A DNA stretch of 64,000 nucleotides from Cephalotus follicularis (lineage: Eukaryota; Streptophyta; Magnoliopsida; Oxalidales; Cephalotaceae). The position numbers and the translations under genes are program-made. The stretch lies in NCBI GenBank assembly GCA_001972305.1, contig BDDD01002852.1:124001-188000 (forward strand), given 5' to 3'. Under the pieces are notes generated by a model. It was not told the DNA's origin. It searched no databases and saw only the letters and a list, made by a program, of their open reading frames with translations. Within the stretch, counting starts at the first letter, position 1, and each line of letters opens with the position of its first letter. Below are positions 42,841 to 54,593 of this stretch, piece by piece.

Positions 42841-45828
42841 TGACACGACCTGACCCCCTAGGCTGTAACCCCACCAGACGAGCCATGCCATACTATACTT
42901 AACCTTAATACTTCCTAACTTATACCATATCCTTGACCTCTATTCTATAACCAACTCTGCATACCAAATAATGTGTTTTACAGAAAACAGGGTGCTAAGC
43001 GTCGAGGTCTGCCTTATCTCCCCCAAGCTCTGCCTAAGTTTCTATATTCCAAGGCTGACCTCTACCCCTGAAGTCTTCCGTCGAGCTTGAGCTCTGATCT
43101 CTACCTCTTGACTCTGCTTTCGAGGTTTGCCTTCAAGGCACCGAGGTCTGACTCTGAGTTTTGATCTCTAACCTCTTTCTCCGAGGTCTACTCGGGCATT
43201 CGAACCTCTGCCTTCCATTGTCTGAGCTCTGCCTTCCATAGTCCGAGCTCTGCCTTATCATTTTGAGCTCTTTCTTCAACTATTCGTGCTCTGACTTAAC
43301 ATAACATTGAAACAGTTGCTAAAATATGCAGTTCAAACCACAATATATATATATCCACACTCCCGAAGGAGAAATCAGCAGTTAATTTACTTCAATCCAT
43401 CATAAGGATACCACAATCAATTTAAGATACTCTATTTCAACATATTATACATCCAGAACCATTATTACTCCAAATATATCTGTATCCCATAATAATTCAA
43501 GTTATCAAACATGAACATAATAACAATTCCCGTATGTCCCCATGCATGCATATGTTACTGGCCAACTCTGCCAATGTAAGGTGCCTGTACTTCCGTGGTC
43601 TACTTTTAGTAAACTCAAATGCTACTGGACTGGTGGATCAAGTGGATCATCCTCTGTTGCCTCAACTGAAAAATGTAAATAAGAAGGGGTTAGTCCAAAT
43701 GACTAAGCGAGTTGGGACAAATCATTTTCTGATACATCCATCAAGAATTGGAAGTGTTGAATAAAATAGTATGCCATGATCACAAATATCGGTATATCAA
43801 ATAAAGTGGAATAAATCTATGAACATCATATAAATCAACAAGACTTCATAAAAAGAAGCTCGCAACTCAACGAAATAAGGATCCGGTGAATAATCTTAAG
43901 CACAAAATGGTACTCCAAGAATACAATAGAACCACAATAAAATTCGAGTGTTTGAAATATCAAGAATCATTGTATAATCAACATTCATGAATCAAATGAT
44001 ATGCCCATAAAATAATTATAACCAGGGATGCTGGTACAAATAAAACCTCATCATCTCATATCAGCCCATCACAGGCCTCAACGTAGGACCCCACCCTCGA
44101 CCGAGTGACCTACTTGTCACCACACGCACCCCACCCTCGTTTGAGGGGCCTACGTACCAAATCAACTCAATACAATCACATTTCATGTCATGAGCTCATC
44201 ATATCTCATACCATCATCATATATCATCATCCTCATGCACCTGTGAAGAGTAGCCACATAGGCAAAGTAAATCATCATAGTAGCCACACAGGCTGTATAT
44301 CATCTCAATCTCATCAGATAAGCAAATATAGTCCGATTAGTGAGTAACAGAGCCCGGCTGCACTCACACTCAGCATACAATCATAGACCAACGGTATACT
44401 ACAGATCCAGGCTGCGGAAGCCTGTGGCAGTCCCCCATAACATCCCGTCATAGACCAATGGAACTGCTAAGGAGAGTTGGGCATCGAACGTACACCTCAC
44501 CCTCGACCGAGATCACATGTGACATGTCACAAGGTACCAACATCAGAGTAGAAAGTACGATATCATAATCATGATGATCCATAAAATCGGAAGGTGACCT
44601 AGTCACCCAGAGCCCGGGCCTCATATGCTCGTAAATCACATCACAGTCATAGAATAAGATCAACATAATACATGTGAGATTCAAATCCTGATCGAATCAT
44701 CACATAACACAAGTACAACAGGGCACATATCAAATAAGAGTCTCAAGATAGTAGAAGGAAGGCAATGAACCACTCACAGATTTACCGAAAGCAACTAACG
44801 CGGACTAATCCTTGAACGCTCAGGATCAGCTACTGTATCCAAGTCTTGAAAGCCATCACATTACAGATTCAATAAGCATATTTCCTATGCTTATACGAGA
44901 ATATAGTGGATATATATGCCATACAAAGGCCATATTCCCATGTTACCCTTTGATGCTATATAGCATTACCACTAACTTAGAATTCAATACTTTACTCTTT
45001 CTAATACCTCCACCATTACTAATTACTATCCAAACACAACACTATATCATAATTTACGTTAGACAACCTCAATAGCCCATGATTTCACACAAAGCCGAAA
45101 TCCTTCTAACCTTAGCAAGATTAAATGGCTTCAATCCTTAATTCAATATCAACTTTCCTTAAACCCCCAAGAAACTGAATCTTGTAAGCATCAAAGTGAT
45201 GATCTCATAAGTTTACTAACATCCACTTATCATTCTTTAAAACCATAGAACTATCAACTTTACCACTCCTTAATGGAACCGAGTTTTAAAGGAATAATCA
45301 TGGAATTCAATTTATGATAATATGCTCAACTCTTAGTCTAATTACCACCACTCATGAAGATATAATTCATCACTTCACAATCAATCATATGGCATCAACA
45401 TCTTGATAAAACCTCAACTTCTATAGCCAGGAGGTTAGAGAACTTACAAGATTATGTTAGAAGGATGAAAGATGAGTCACTTTTATACTTGTTTCCTTAA
45501 AAAGTTTTTAGAGAAATGGAGAAGAAAATGAGAGCTTGCATGAGGTGAATGCTTCGGCCATGCAAGAAAATCAGACTACCGTTTGTTTTCTCTTTATAAA
45601 ACGTATAACTTCTTTTAAAGATGATTAGTATAGAAACTTTGAGATAAATAGAGAAAAGTCAAGACAATTCGGGACTTATGGAGGTCATTGGGCCGAATTT
45701 TTGATCCTTAAAAATACTTAAATCCTTTTTTTTATACATGACTTTATCATAGGGTAAGCCAATCCACTCCAGAGAAAACATACAATCCTACCTGCTTCCT
45801 AGTCGACTCCCAGACATGCTTAACATAC
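42841..45828 (-). repeat. LTR fragment related to E5, minus strand
   Basis: The reverse complement of 44090-44520 matches the E5 LTR around 30600-30830 (GTACGTTCGATG, CAACTCTCCTTAG, ATTGGTCTATGA, CTGAGTGTGAGTG, TCGGTCGAGG). On the minus strand it ends GTCAGGTCGTGTCA at 42841, inside the copia integrase fragment, so it inserted there. The acceptor-like block is clear at 43693-43666 (minus strand CTAACCCC ... TTTTTCAG). No coding sequence is seen in these 3 kb. Confidence 0.8.
43003..43296. repeat. GAGCTCTGCC array with about 21-bp steps
   Basis: Variants of CGAGGTCTGCC / CGAGCTCTGCC occur through this stretch. The clearest run has motif starts at 43183, 43202, 43224, 43245, 43265 and 43286 (19, 22, 21, 20, 21 bp), and the first two at 43004 and 43025 are 21 bp apart. 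The core GAGCTC is a palindrome, different from the GTCGAC core elsewhere. Confidence 0.75.
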
Positions 45829-46298
45829 TGTCACACCCCGTTCCCAATAATCATATACATATCTTCCCGGAGGTCATGGTAATTAACATTTATCCAGCTT
45901 ATATGAAAATCGATAAAATTTAAACTTTCCAAATCATATATAATCATTGCGGAAGCATTTAAACATAAGCTGAATAAGTACGTAACATGCATCCCATACT
46001 ACATGTTACTAAAACGTTTAATCATAGTACAGTAACCATCGTTAATTTTCCTCAAAATGGAGCATGAACTAAACCAGTCAATACATAATTCCATTTAACA
46101 TTTGTTAAAAGAAAATACAACTTAAACTCCTCTTCGTTTTCCCCACGCTCAACGATGTCAATCCACTGCATCAATCTTAAATTGACAGGGTTAACTGAAT
46201 CCACTGGCTAAGTAGGAAAAATATAAAAACAATTTGGGGTCAATGATAATAAATGTCATATAATGAATGCATTATGATGCAATACATATTACATCACA

Positions 46299-46333
<35 letters not shown>

Positions 46334-46366
46334 CATATATATGTATATATGTATACATATATATAT
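45829..46366 (-). repeat. Tekay-type LTR 3' end, minus strand
   Basis: On the plus strand it begins TGTCACACCCCGTTCCC, the reverse complement of a GGGAACGGGGTGTGACA LTR end. The reverse complement carries GCCAGTGGATTCAGTTAACC and a CA/TA microsatellite in the order seen in the E3 LTR (24180-24728). It meets SIRE LTR sequence at the end of the microsatellite. Confidence 0.8.
46299..46366. repeat. CA/TA microsatellite at an LTR-LTR junction
   Basis: A CA run followed by alternating TATA/TGTATA. The junction between the Tekay-type LTR and the S1 LTR lies at its right edge, suggesting that the junction formed in or beside the repeat. Confidence 0.88.
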
Positions 46367-46367
46367 T

Positions 46368-47341
46368 CCTACGTCCACTTTTCCCAAGGATCTCCTTGAG
46401 TTTCCACTAGTCTCCAAATAAAATTTCGGGTGCTATTCGGTGCACCTTTTACACTTGTTCATGATTGACCTCAATCACTTACAAATTTTGGGTTCACTCC
46501 CCTACGGTTCACTCGCCTATTACAATCAAATTGTATAATGAAGAATGTTTGATCTTAACCTCTCAAAGGTTGGATTTTGCAAGATAATAACTCTCAAAAT
46601 AAGTGGGACCAAAAATAGGCTTAGGCACAAAACAAGAACTTTTGAAAGAGACTTGATGATGTTGAATGCTTCTTTTTGATTTTTCTTGATTGATCTTTGT
46701 ATGTATATTCTCTTGTATTCTTGTTGTGTTCTCTCTTCAAATCTTTTTGTTTATAGTCGTTTTGCACTTGAAAAATCAGTTGGATATGTCTTGGGGCTTG
46801 TTGCTTCAAAGACAGCGCATTAAAATTCTGTCAGAAAATTTTCCAACTGTGCAAAGCGTCGATCGTTTGCCTCAAAGCGTCGCCGCTTATATGACCGTTG
46901 GGCATTTGAATTTGAATTGTCTGGTTAAAGTGCTAGCGTTCTGGATTTGGGGTCGACTGTTTCATCAAAGCGCTGACGCTTCGTGTTGAGCGTCGCTGCT
47001 TTGGGAAATTTTAATTAGCCCAAAATTCTCTGGTTTTAACCGCTGATATTGGCCCCCTAAGCGTTGACGCTTAGCCTCAAAGCACTGACGCTTGTCACAA
47101 AGCATCGATGGTTTGGCCATTTTCTCCTTCACCCAAAGGCTCCAATCTGTTGGCGCTTTGTTCCTTACTTCGACGCTTGTACAGAGCACTGACGCTTACT
47201 TTCTGAGCGTCGACGCTTTAAGCTGCTTTTTGCAATTTTTTTTGCTGTTTTGCACATTCTATCTTTTACTTGCACATAAAAAGCTTTGTCAAACACAAAT
47301 ATATTATCATCAAAACTAGGATTGAGACATGAATGTCAACA
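46368..47341 (-). repeat. S1 3' LTR
   Basis: On the minus strand it starts TGTTGACATTCATGTCTC at 47341. It shares the start with S2's LTRs and shares 46368-46630 with S1's 5' LTR (54779-55026). GTCGAC-type motifs run from 46857 to about 47215 (for example AGCGTCGATCG with core at 46857 and AGCGTCGCCGCTT at 46878, 21 bp apart). Confidence 0.88.
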
Positions 47342-47356
47342 ATCTCCCCCTTTTTG
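47342..47356 (-). other. S1 polypurine tract
   Basis: The minus strand reads CATCAAAAAGGGGGAGAT before the LTR start, equal to S2's tract at 63004-63017. Confidence 0.85.
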
Positions 47357-47933
47357 ATGATGAAAAAATTTGCTTAATTTTAAACACGAATTATATAACT
47401 TAAGCAATATAACAATAATACACAAGTAAAACATATTCATATACATATACTCCCCCTTAATTCAATATCTCCGCCTTAGTTAAACAAGGGGTGTTTACTT
47501 GTCATTGTCTCCCGTTCTCTTCCTATTCTTTCTCCCCCTTTTTGTTATCATTTCAAAAAGGATTGAACTACGTACAATCAAAACCCTTTATAGTTATAAC
47601 TCAATGTCATCAAAACTATAACTTTGACTCATTCATGATTGTTAAAGTGCTTATTAATTTCACATTCACTAGCCAAGCATTCATTAACATAATCATCGGC
47701 TTTATTCGTAACACAATACAATGAATCATTCATGAACACAATAACATCAACTTCAACTTCATTCATAACACAATAAGTTCACATTAGATAAAGTGCATAA
47801 TGAAACATTACAAACTTGTTGATTACATCATTAGTTCACATTACAAACTTCCATAGCACAAACCATAACATGTTTTTCAAAACAAAACAATACATAATCA
47901 GAAAATGCATAATGAAACATGACATGCATGAGC

Positions 47934-49183
47934 TCAATCGTCCATAGGAGTGTCTTCATTATCTCCAACCATATCGCCCTCCAAGTCATCTGTCGCTGCA
48001 TCATCTCACTGAATGTCATCGTCATCTTCGCTCGAAGAGGAGGTGATGAGGCCTTCGTTCCCAATTATCCCTGTTTCCACAAATCTTTTGCCATCCTCTT
48101 TTGCCTTCTTTTAATGGTTTGAACATTCATTTTCATTTCTAGGACACATTGCTGTAAACCTTTGATTGCTTCCAAGATTTCTTCGAGTTTAGTTCTTGGC
48201 AGGTTGATATTTGATGTTGGCTCCTTTTGGGGCTCTCTTGGTTCACCTTGAACTTCATCACCTATTTACGCTTCACCTTCTTCTTCAATGACTCTATTCG
48301 AGTCCTCCTCCCTGGGAATCCATGTCCCAAGTCTTTTATGTTTCTTGAACCCCATTCTTTCGAGGGTTCCCTTTCCTAGCTTGTCTACATTTTGGAGTGG
48401 GTGATGTATCTCTCCAGTTAGGTCAATTCAAAAATGTAGAAGGATTTTTGTGATTATGTTACTGTAGCCAAGTATAGAATTCTTTCTGTCGTGGATTGCG
48501 TGCATATGGTTGATTATTAGGTAGGGCACATTGATCTTTTTACCAGTGATGAGGTGATACATAGTGTAAGCCTCCATGTGGGTTACTTCATCAAACCTAC
48601 CAGCCTTAGGTAAATTTGTGTGTGGCGACAGCACGATGTAAGAACCTATGGTGTAAGCTAAGGTTCCTAGTGTACATTCTTTGCATAAAGTCCGCATTTT
48701 CACCGAACAACAATTTTACACATTCTACCTTGTCAAAGTTTTCATTTCAAGTCGGTTCCTTTGATTCCATCCTCTTGGACCTTTACGTGGAATTCCTAGG
48801 ATATTTGCTAAAGTTGGGACATCAAATTCTATCTCCGTATTCTTAACTTTGGTGGTTAAATCTACCCTAGAGGTAGCTACAATATGAACATAGAATTCTT
48901 TGATTAGTTCAGGATAAGAGGGCAAATTAATAGAAAATAGGGGTTCCAACCCTTATCCTCTTAACCACCCAACAATGGGGAAACCCTCATTGTTGCAAAA
49001 ATCAAAGTCTAACACGTTGCCTACTAGTATTTTGTGATTGAAATAGGCCTCAGGATACCTTGGAAGTGATGGAGTCACCTCTGGTGGGGCCGGCAGTGAG
49101 CTTCCACCCTTGTTCTTGCGTCCAACCGACTTTATCTTCTTGCTAGACCCTTCCCCAGCTTCAATGTTCTTGGTATTAGGCAT
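47934..49183 (-). pseudogene. S1 extra 3' ORF, plant-transposon-protein-like
   Basis: It is downstream of pol in the slot where SIRE elements carry an env-like ORF. It starts MPNTKNIEAGEGSSKKIKSV, with SLPRYPEAYFNHKILVGNVL, LEPLF/SINLPSYPELIKEFYVHI and later EVTHMEAYTMYHLITGKKIN, and ends in an acidic tail (GDMVGDNEDTPMDD). Its counterpart in S2 is at 61144-62396. The SINLPSYPELIKEFY to LANILGIP arrangement resembles the putative plant transposon protein family (Pfam PF20167, from memory). I see no signal peptide or membrane segment. It is broken. Confidence 0.75.
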
Positions 49184-49315
49184 ATTTGGTGGTTGTTTGA
49201 AGTTTAACAACAATTTTCCGCAGTAAGGTGGTTCGAAATCGCAAGAGACAGTGTTTTTGAGTTAGGAATTTGAGATTTTAGGGTTAAAATGGGCTAACAG
49301 ACGGCGGTTTTTGTT

Positions 49316-49550
49316 TTAAAATATGACTAAAGTGTCGACGGTATCGAGTAAAGCATTGGCGCTTGGCTCAATTTCCCTAATTTGAACCCTAATTTTTAGT
49401 GTAAAGCGCTGACGCTGTAATTCCAGGCGTCGGCACTTTGCTCTGTTTTCTGCCGATGTTTCGAAAACGCGTATGAATGTATGTAAATGATGCATTAATG
49501 ACCAAACAAGCATATCAAGCAAACATATGTGAACATACCAATCATGTTAA
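49316..49550 (-). other. S1 pol-ORF spacer with GTCGAC-type motifs
   Basis: On the plus strand AAAGTGTCGACGG, AAAGCATTGGCGCTT, AAAGCGCTGACGCT and CAGGCGTCGGCACTTTG occur between 49325 and 49445. These are the LTR motif type but lie between RNase H and the extra ORF. S2 has the same at 60891-61024. Confidence 0.75.
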
Positions 49551-50102
49551 TCACTCAATTTCACATAACCCTAATTCTAATCTAAATTTTGAGAAAGTTT
49601 GTTCATCTAAGGGTTTTGTGAAGATGTCTGCGACTTGTTCTTGAGTCGGAACGTAGACTAATTCAATGTCATCTTTCTCAATATGGTCTTTTATAAAGTG
49701 ATACCTAATATCAATATGTTTTGTCCTTGAATGATGGACGGGATTTTTTCCTAGATAAATTGCACTTGTGTTATCACACCTAATTGGCACTTTCTCAAAA
49801 TTAAAGTCATAGTCAAGAAGTTGTTGTTTCATCCACATGATTTGGGCGCAAAAACTTCCCGCGGCAATGCACTCAGCTTCGGTAGTAGAAAGTGCTACTG
49901 AATTTTGTTTCTTGCTAAACCAAGAAATAAGCATATTGCCTAAGAATTGACAAGTGCCACTTGTACTTTTTCTATCTACTTTGTATCCTCCGAAATCGGC
50001 ATCGGAGTATGTATGTAGGTCAAATGATGAGTTCCTAGGATACCATAGTCCTAAAGAGGGTGTATACGCTAGATACTTAAAAATTCTTTTTACCGCATGC
50101 AA
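49551..50102 (-). pseudogene. pol: S1 RNase H
   Basis: AVKRIFKYLAYTPSLGLWYP, DLHTYSDADFGGYKVDRKST, SALSTTEAECIAAGS-like sequence, CDNTSAIYLGKNPVHHSRTK, HIDIRYHFIKDHIEKDDIEL and DIFTKPLDEQTFSKFRLELG form a complete copia RNase H with its DADF, TEAE and CDN landmarks. Confidence 0.94.
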
Positions 50103-50172
50103 GTGAGGCGTACTAGATGTCCGGCGTACTAGCCATTAAGTAAAGCAAAGACCCTATCATGCTTCTATATAG

Positions 50173-50861
50173 CTATAAGTCAATAGGTTTACCTTGCTCA
50201 TCTTTATCTAGCTTCATAGTTGTTCGCATGGGGGTCTTACTCTTTTTGGCATTCTCCATGCCAAATCTTTTAAGTAGGTCTTTGGCATACTTTGATTGGT
50301 TGATGAATATTCCTTCTTCTAGTTGTTTGACTTGAAGTCCAAGAAAATAGTTCAGCTCACCCATCATGCTCATTTCAAATTCATCCTGCATGATCTTAGC
50401 AAATTCTTGCACAACTTTTCATTAGTAGATTCGAATATGATATCATCAACATAAACTTGGACAGTTAAACTTTCTTTATTAAAAGTTTTTGTAAAGAGAG
50501 TTATATCAATGGTTACTCTTTTAAAACCGTTTTCAAGTAGGTATCCACTTAGTTTTTCATACCAAGCTCTAGGAGCTTGTTTCAAACCCTTATAAGGCTT
50601 TAGAAAGTTTATACACATGTTTTGGTGAATGAGGGTTTTCAACCAGGGAGGTTGTTCCACATATACTTCCTCCTTTATTACACCATTTAGAAAAGCACTT
50701 TTTACATCCATTTGGTAAAGGGTGAAATCCTTAAAGGTTGTATATGCTATTAACATACGTATGGATTCTAGTCTTGTTACAGGAGCAAATGACTCATCAA
50801 AGTCAATGCCCTCTTCTTGGGAATATCCCTTAGCGACTAACCTAGCTTTATTCTTAATCAC
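50173..50861 (-). pseudogene. pol: S1 reverse transcriptase
   Basis: [97 protein letters not shown] (YVDD active site) and MMGELNYFLGLQVKQLEEGI are textbook Ty1/copia RT landmarks. The sequence is SIRE-like. Confidence 0.94.
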
Positions 50862-50885
50862 TATTCCTTGATCATCTACTTTATT

Positions 50886-51599
50886 TCAAAATACCCATTT
50901 AGTATCAATTATGTTTTGGTCATTTGGTCTTGGGACTAGATTCAATAATTTATTTCTTTCAAATTGATTTAATTCCACTTGCATGGCATTAATCCAATTT
51001 TCGTCCTTTTCGGTTTCATCTATATTTCTAGGTTCTATTTGTGATAAAAAGGCAATATAATTATGATTAACATTAGACCTAATAGATACTCCTAATCTAG
51101 GATTACCTATTATCGCTTCATGAGGGTGTCCTCTTACCACTTTCAAAGTTTTGTCATGGAGAGCTTCTTGATAGCTTTCTTGAGGGGATTCTTTATTTTT
51201 GAACTCCTCCTTTTTGTCGTCATCTATTTTTAGCTCTTCAATCTCATTTTGTAACACATCTAAGGAACCAACATTGATAACTTCTTTTGGAAGTTTCAGG
51301 TTAGGTTCATAAAAAACAACATGCATTGATTCTTCAACAAGTAATGTTCTTTTATTAAAGCATCTATAAGCTCTACTACTAGATGAATAACCAAGAAAGA
51401 TACCTTCATCGACTTTGGAGTCGAATTTACCAAGATGCTCTTTTCCATTATTGTGGATGAAGCACTTGCATCCAATGGTGTGAAAATAACCAATGTTAGG
51501 CTTTCTCCCCCTCCATAATTCATATGGAGTTTTTTGAGAATTGGCCTTATAGATATGCGATTTAAGATATAACACAAAGTACTTATAGCTTCCGCCCAA
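50886..51599 (-). pseudogene. pol: S1 integrase-RT linker
   Basis: TPYELWRGRKPNIGYFHTIG, CKCFIHNNGKEHLGKFDSKV and DEGIFLGYSSSSRAYRCFNK are the conserved end of copia integrase. The variable linker ends in SQIEPRNIDETEKDENWINA and MQVELNQFERNKLLNLVPRP, the lead-in to RT. Confidence 0.92.
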
Positions 51600-52111
51600 A
51601 AATATTTTGGTAAGTTTTTTTCGTTTAAAAATGTTCTACACATTTCTTGTAAAGTTCTATTTTTCCTTTCAACAACCCCATTTTGTTGAGGTGTTCTAGG
51701 AGTAGAGAACTCATGTATAAATCCATTTTCAATGGAAAAATTTTCAAACATATGATATTCAAATTCTTTTCCATGATCACTTCTAATTTCAGAAATACAA
51801 ATGTCCTTTTCATTTTGAACGATTTTACAAAAAATTGAAAATTCTTTAAAAGCTTCATTTTTGTGGGCTAGAAAAATAGTCCATGTATATCTAGAATAAT
51901 CGTCTACTATGACCATGAGATAAGATTTACCACCTAGACTTCTAATATCTATTGGACCAAACAAATCTAATATGCAAAAGTTGCAATGGCCTTGTTGTGG
52001 AAACAATGTCTTTGCTTTTAAATGTTGCTCTAGTTTGTTTTCCATATTGACATGCGTCACAAAGTTTATCTTTTTCAAAGCTAATTTTAGGGAGTCCTTT
52101 AAATAGTTCAT
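51600..52111 (-). pseudogene. pol: S1 integrase catalytic core
   Basis: DLFGPIDIRSLGGKSYLMVI, VDDYSRYTWTIFLAHKNEAF, ISEIRSDHGKEFEYHMFENF and STPRTPQQNGVVERKNRTLQ give the D, D and E of the copia integrase core. EMCRTFLNEKNLPKYFWAEA closes it. Confidence 0.94.
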
Positions 52112-52583
52112 GTTTTAGAAGCTTAGAAATAGTTGACATACCTACATGACCTAATCTTCTATGCCATAGCCAACTATCTTCATTTATAGACACTAGACAC
52201 TTAACGTTATGCAAGTTATCTATATTTACCACATATACATTCCCATGTCTATATCCTACAAACTTAATTTTATTATTATTTACGTCTATCACTTTACAAG
52301 AATTCTTTTCAAAGGTGACTCTACAATCCTTGTCACATAATTGACTTATGCTCAAGAGATTGTGTTTGAGTCCATCAACAAATAGAACATTATGAATAGA
52401 GGTTTTATTGTTACCTATGGAGACAAAGCCTTTGATCTTTTTTTCTGCATTGTCTCCAAAGGTTACGTCTCCTCCTTCCTTTGATTCGAATTTGACGAAG
52501 AGACTCTTGTTGCCCGTCATATGTTTGGAGCACCCACTATCCAAGTACCATTGTGTCTTCTTGGATAGTGCCTTCAAGCACAC
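52112..52583 (-). pseudogene. pol: S1 protease and GAG-pre-integrase domain
   Basis: WYLDSGCSKHMTGNKSLFVK is the copia aspartic protease motif (DSGCS). [20 protein letters not shown] and [14 protein letters not shown] are the pre-integrase zinc domain. Confidence 0.94.
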
Positions 52584-52598
52584 CTACAAACACAAATT

Positions 52599-53045
52599 TC
52601 AAATTTTTGTTTTAGGTACCCAACAAACTTTGGGTCCTTTGGGGTTAGTCACGATGGTTCCTTTGGGAACCCAACTTTTCTTTATTCTAGTGAAATTTGA
52701 ATCATTCAATATATTTTCTTTGTAAAAACAAGAAGTAGAGATATGACCATTTTTACCACAATTATGGCAACATATAATCATTATTCTTTTATGCATAATA
52801 TTTCTTTTATAAAAGCATGATGAAGATGTATGACCGTATTTACCACAATGGTCACACAAAGCATTTATCATTTTTTTTATATATAGCATTTTTCTTATGA
52901 TAGCATGATGAAGATGTATGTCCATGTTTGCCACAAAAATTACAAGAGTTATTCGTATTTTTCTTAAACATGGCATTCTTCTTATGAAAGCAAGTGAGTG
53001 ATCTATGTCCAATCTTACCGCAATAGTTACAAGAAATCTTTACAA
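52599..53045 (-). pseudogene. gag: S1 Gag array of four zinc knuckles
   Basis: Four CX2CX4HX4C motifs lie at about 53032-52990 (CNYCGKIGHRSLTC), 52945-52903 (CNFCGKHGHTSSSC), 52857-52815 (CDHCGKYGHTSSSC) and 52771-52729 (CHNCGKNGHISTSC). Spacing is about 87 bp, or 29 codons, with a repeated HKKNA/FYKRN linker. A further single knuckle is at 53665-53620. The even spacing points to internal duplication. Confidence 0.88.
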
Positions 53046-53832
53046 TTTTCTTCTTAATATGAGCTTTTTCAACCTTCTTTTTTTCTATCCTCTCTTTCCT
53101 TTCAAAGAAGTTTTGATAAAGCTTAACATTGCTCATCTCCTCATATCCTCGTCCGACCTTATCAAAAACACATCTTTGCATACCAAGAAGGTTTTCAAGT
53201 TTTTCACTACTATTAGAGAACTTTGAAAAAGTCTTCTTTAATGTGTCTATCTCTTCCTTAAGGTTTCTATTTTCATTCTCTAGAAACGCTACTTCATTTT
53301 CTAGGAGGTCTACTTCAATTTCATTTGAGTTTTCTTCCTTAGCTAAATTAATTGATTTTAGTTCCTCATTTACATTTACTAAAGTTTTGACCTTTTTCTT
53401 TAAGGAAGCAATCATACAAATATATTTTTCTATGACTAAGACAAGTTCATCATAGGTTACCTCATCTCTTTCTTCCTCTTCTTCTTCCTCCAAGGCCATC
53501 AAAGCTATTTGAGCCACTTCTTCATTTGAATCTTCATCTGAGCTAGACTCATCGCTATCATCCCATGTGGCAATCATAGATTTCTTCTTCTTCTTCAAGA
53601 GATCCTTCTTTTGCAGTCGGGGGCAATCGCTTTTGTAGTGCCCCGGTTTGTTGCACTCGAAGCAAATGATCTCTTCTAGCTTGCTTGACTCTCCCTTTTG
53701 GTAAATTTTCTTGTTTGGCTTCTCACCAAACTTCTTCTTGCTAGCTAGGAATTTCTTGAACTTTCGTGTGATGAGGGCTAGCTCTTCATTTTCGTCATCA
53801 TCCTCGGAGTCTTGAATTAAGGAAGATTTCAA
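53046..53832 (-). pseudogene. gag: S1 Gag C-terminal half with coiled coil
   Basis: It contains CFECNKPGHYKSDCP, then Lys-rich and acidic tracts (SDESSSDEDSNEEVAQIALM, EEEEEERDEVTYDEL), and a long heptad-rich stretch (LLENEVAFLENENRNLKEEI, DTLKKTFSKFSNSSEKLENL) predicted as coiled coil. This is normal for SIRE-type Gag. Confidence 0.9.
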
Positions 53833-53844
53833 TGCAACTATCTT

Positions 53845-54534
53845 CTACTTCTTTTTCTCATTCTCCACATCATCATCTTTCATTTGCATTGAAAGTTCAT
53901 GGGTCATTAGTGACCAGAGAAGATCTTCTAATGGAAGGATGTTGAGGTTCTTTGCTTCTTCGATAGCGGTGACTTTTGGCATCCATGATTTTTGCAAGCA
54001 CCTAAGAATTTTTCTCACCATTTCACTGTTAGAATAGGTTTTATCCAAAGCTTGTAATGCATTAATAATATTTGTGAATCTAGAAAACATAGATTTAATG
54101 TCTTCGTTCTCATTCATAGTGAACATTTCATAATGATGGACTAACATGCTAATCTTAGCTTCTTTGACTTGATTTGTCCCTTCATAGGTGACCTCAAGTC
54201 TATCCCAAATTTCTTTGGCAGAAATGCAAGACGAAATCCTATTGAAGTCATTTGAGTTAACAACAGAAATGATAATGTGTTTGGCTTTAGCATTTATTTG
54301 AACTCTCCTTCTATCATTATCATCATAAGTATTCCTAGGTTTAGGAATAACATTCCCTTTTTCAAGTGTGACGGTAGGAAGATGTGGACCGTCAACTATG
54401 AGGTCCCACAAGTTATAATAAAGGGATTGAATAAAGATAGTCATCTTAGCCTTCCAATGGCTATAGTTATTGCCATCGAAGAAATGGTGTTTTGAGATAT
54501 TTTGGCTCTCTCCTACGTTCATGTTCATTGTCAT
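53845..54534 (-). pseudogene. gag: S1 Gag N-terminal half
   Basis: FDGNNYSHWKAKMTIFIQSL, YNLWDLIVDGP, AKEIWDRLEVTYEGTNQVKE and FTMNENEDIKSMFSRFTNII match the copia-type Gag (UBN2-like) domain. The start ATG near 54534 lies about 50 bp from the primer site. Confidence 0.92.
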
Positions 54535-54581
54535 CCTAGATCGTTAAAGGCTCTAGCACTTAAGAATTATAAGCCTACCTC

Positions 54582-54593
54582 TCTCATACCAAT
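54582..54593 (-). other. S1 primer-binding site
   Basis: The minus strand reads ATTGGTATGAGA at the LTR end, resembling the Met-tRNA-type TGGTATCAGAG site. Confidence 0.75.

Noticed and set aside
43534-45075. Short plus-strand frames in the minus LTR fragment as host exons
   Set aside because: The whole stretch aligns in reverse to the E5 LTR family and the frames have no domain similarity.
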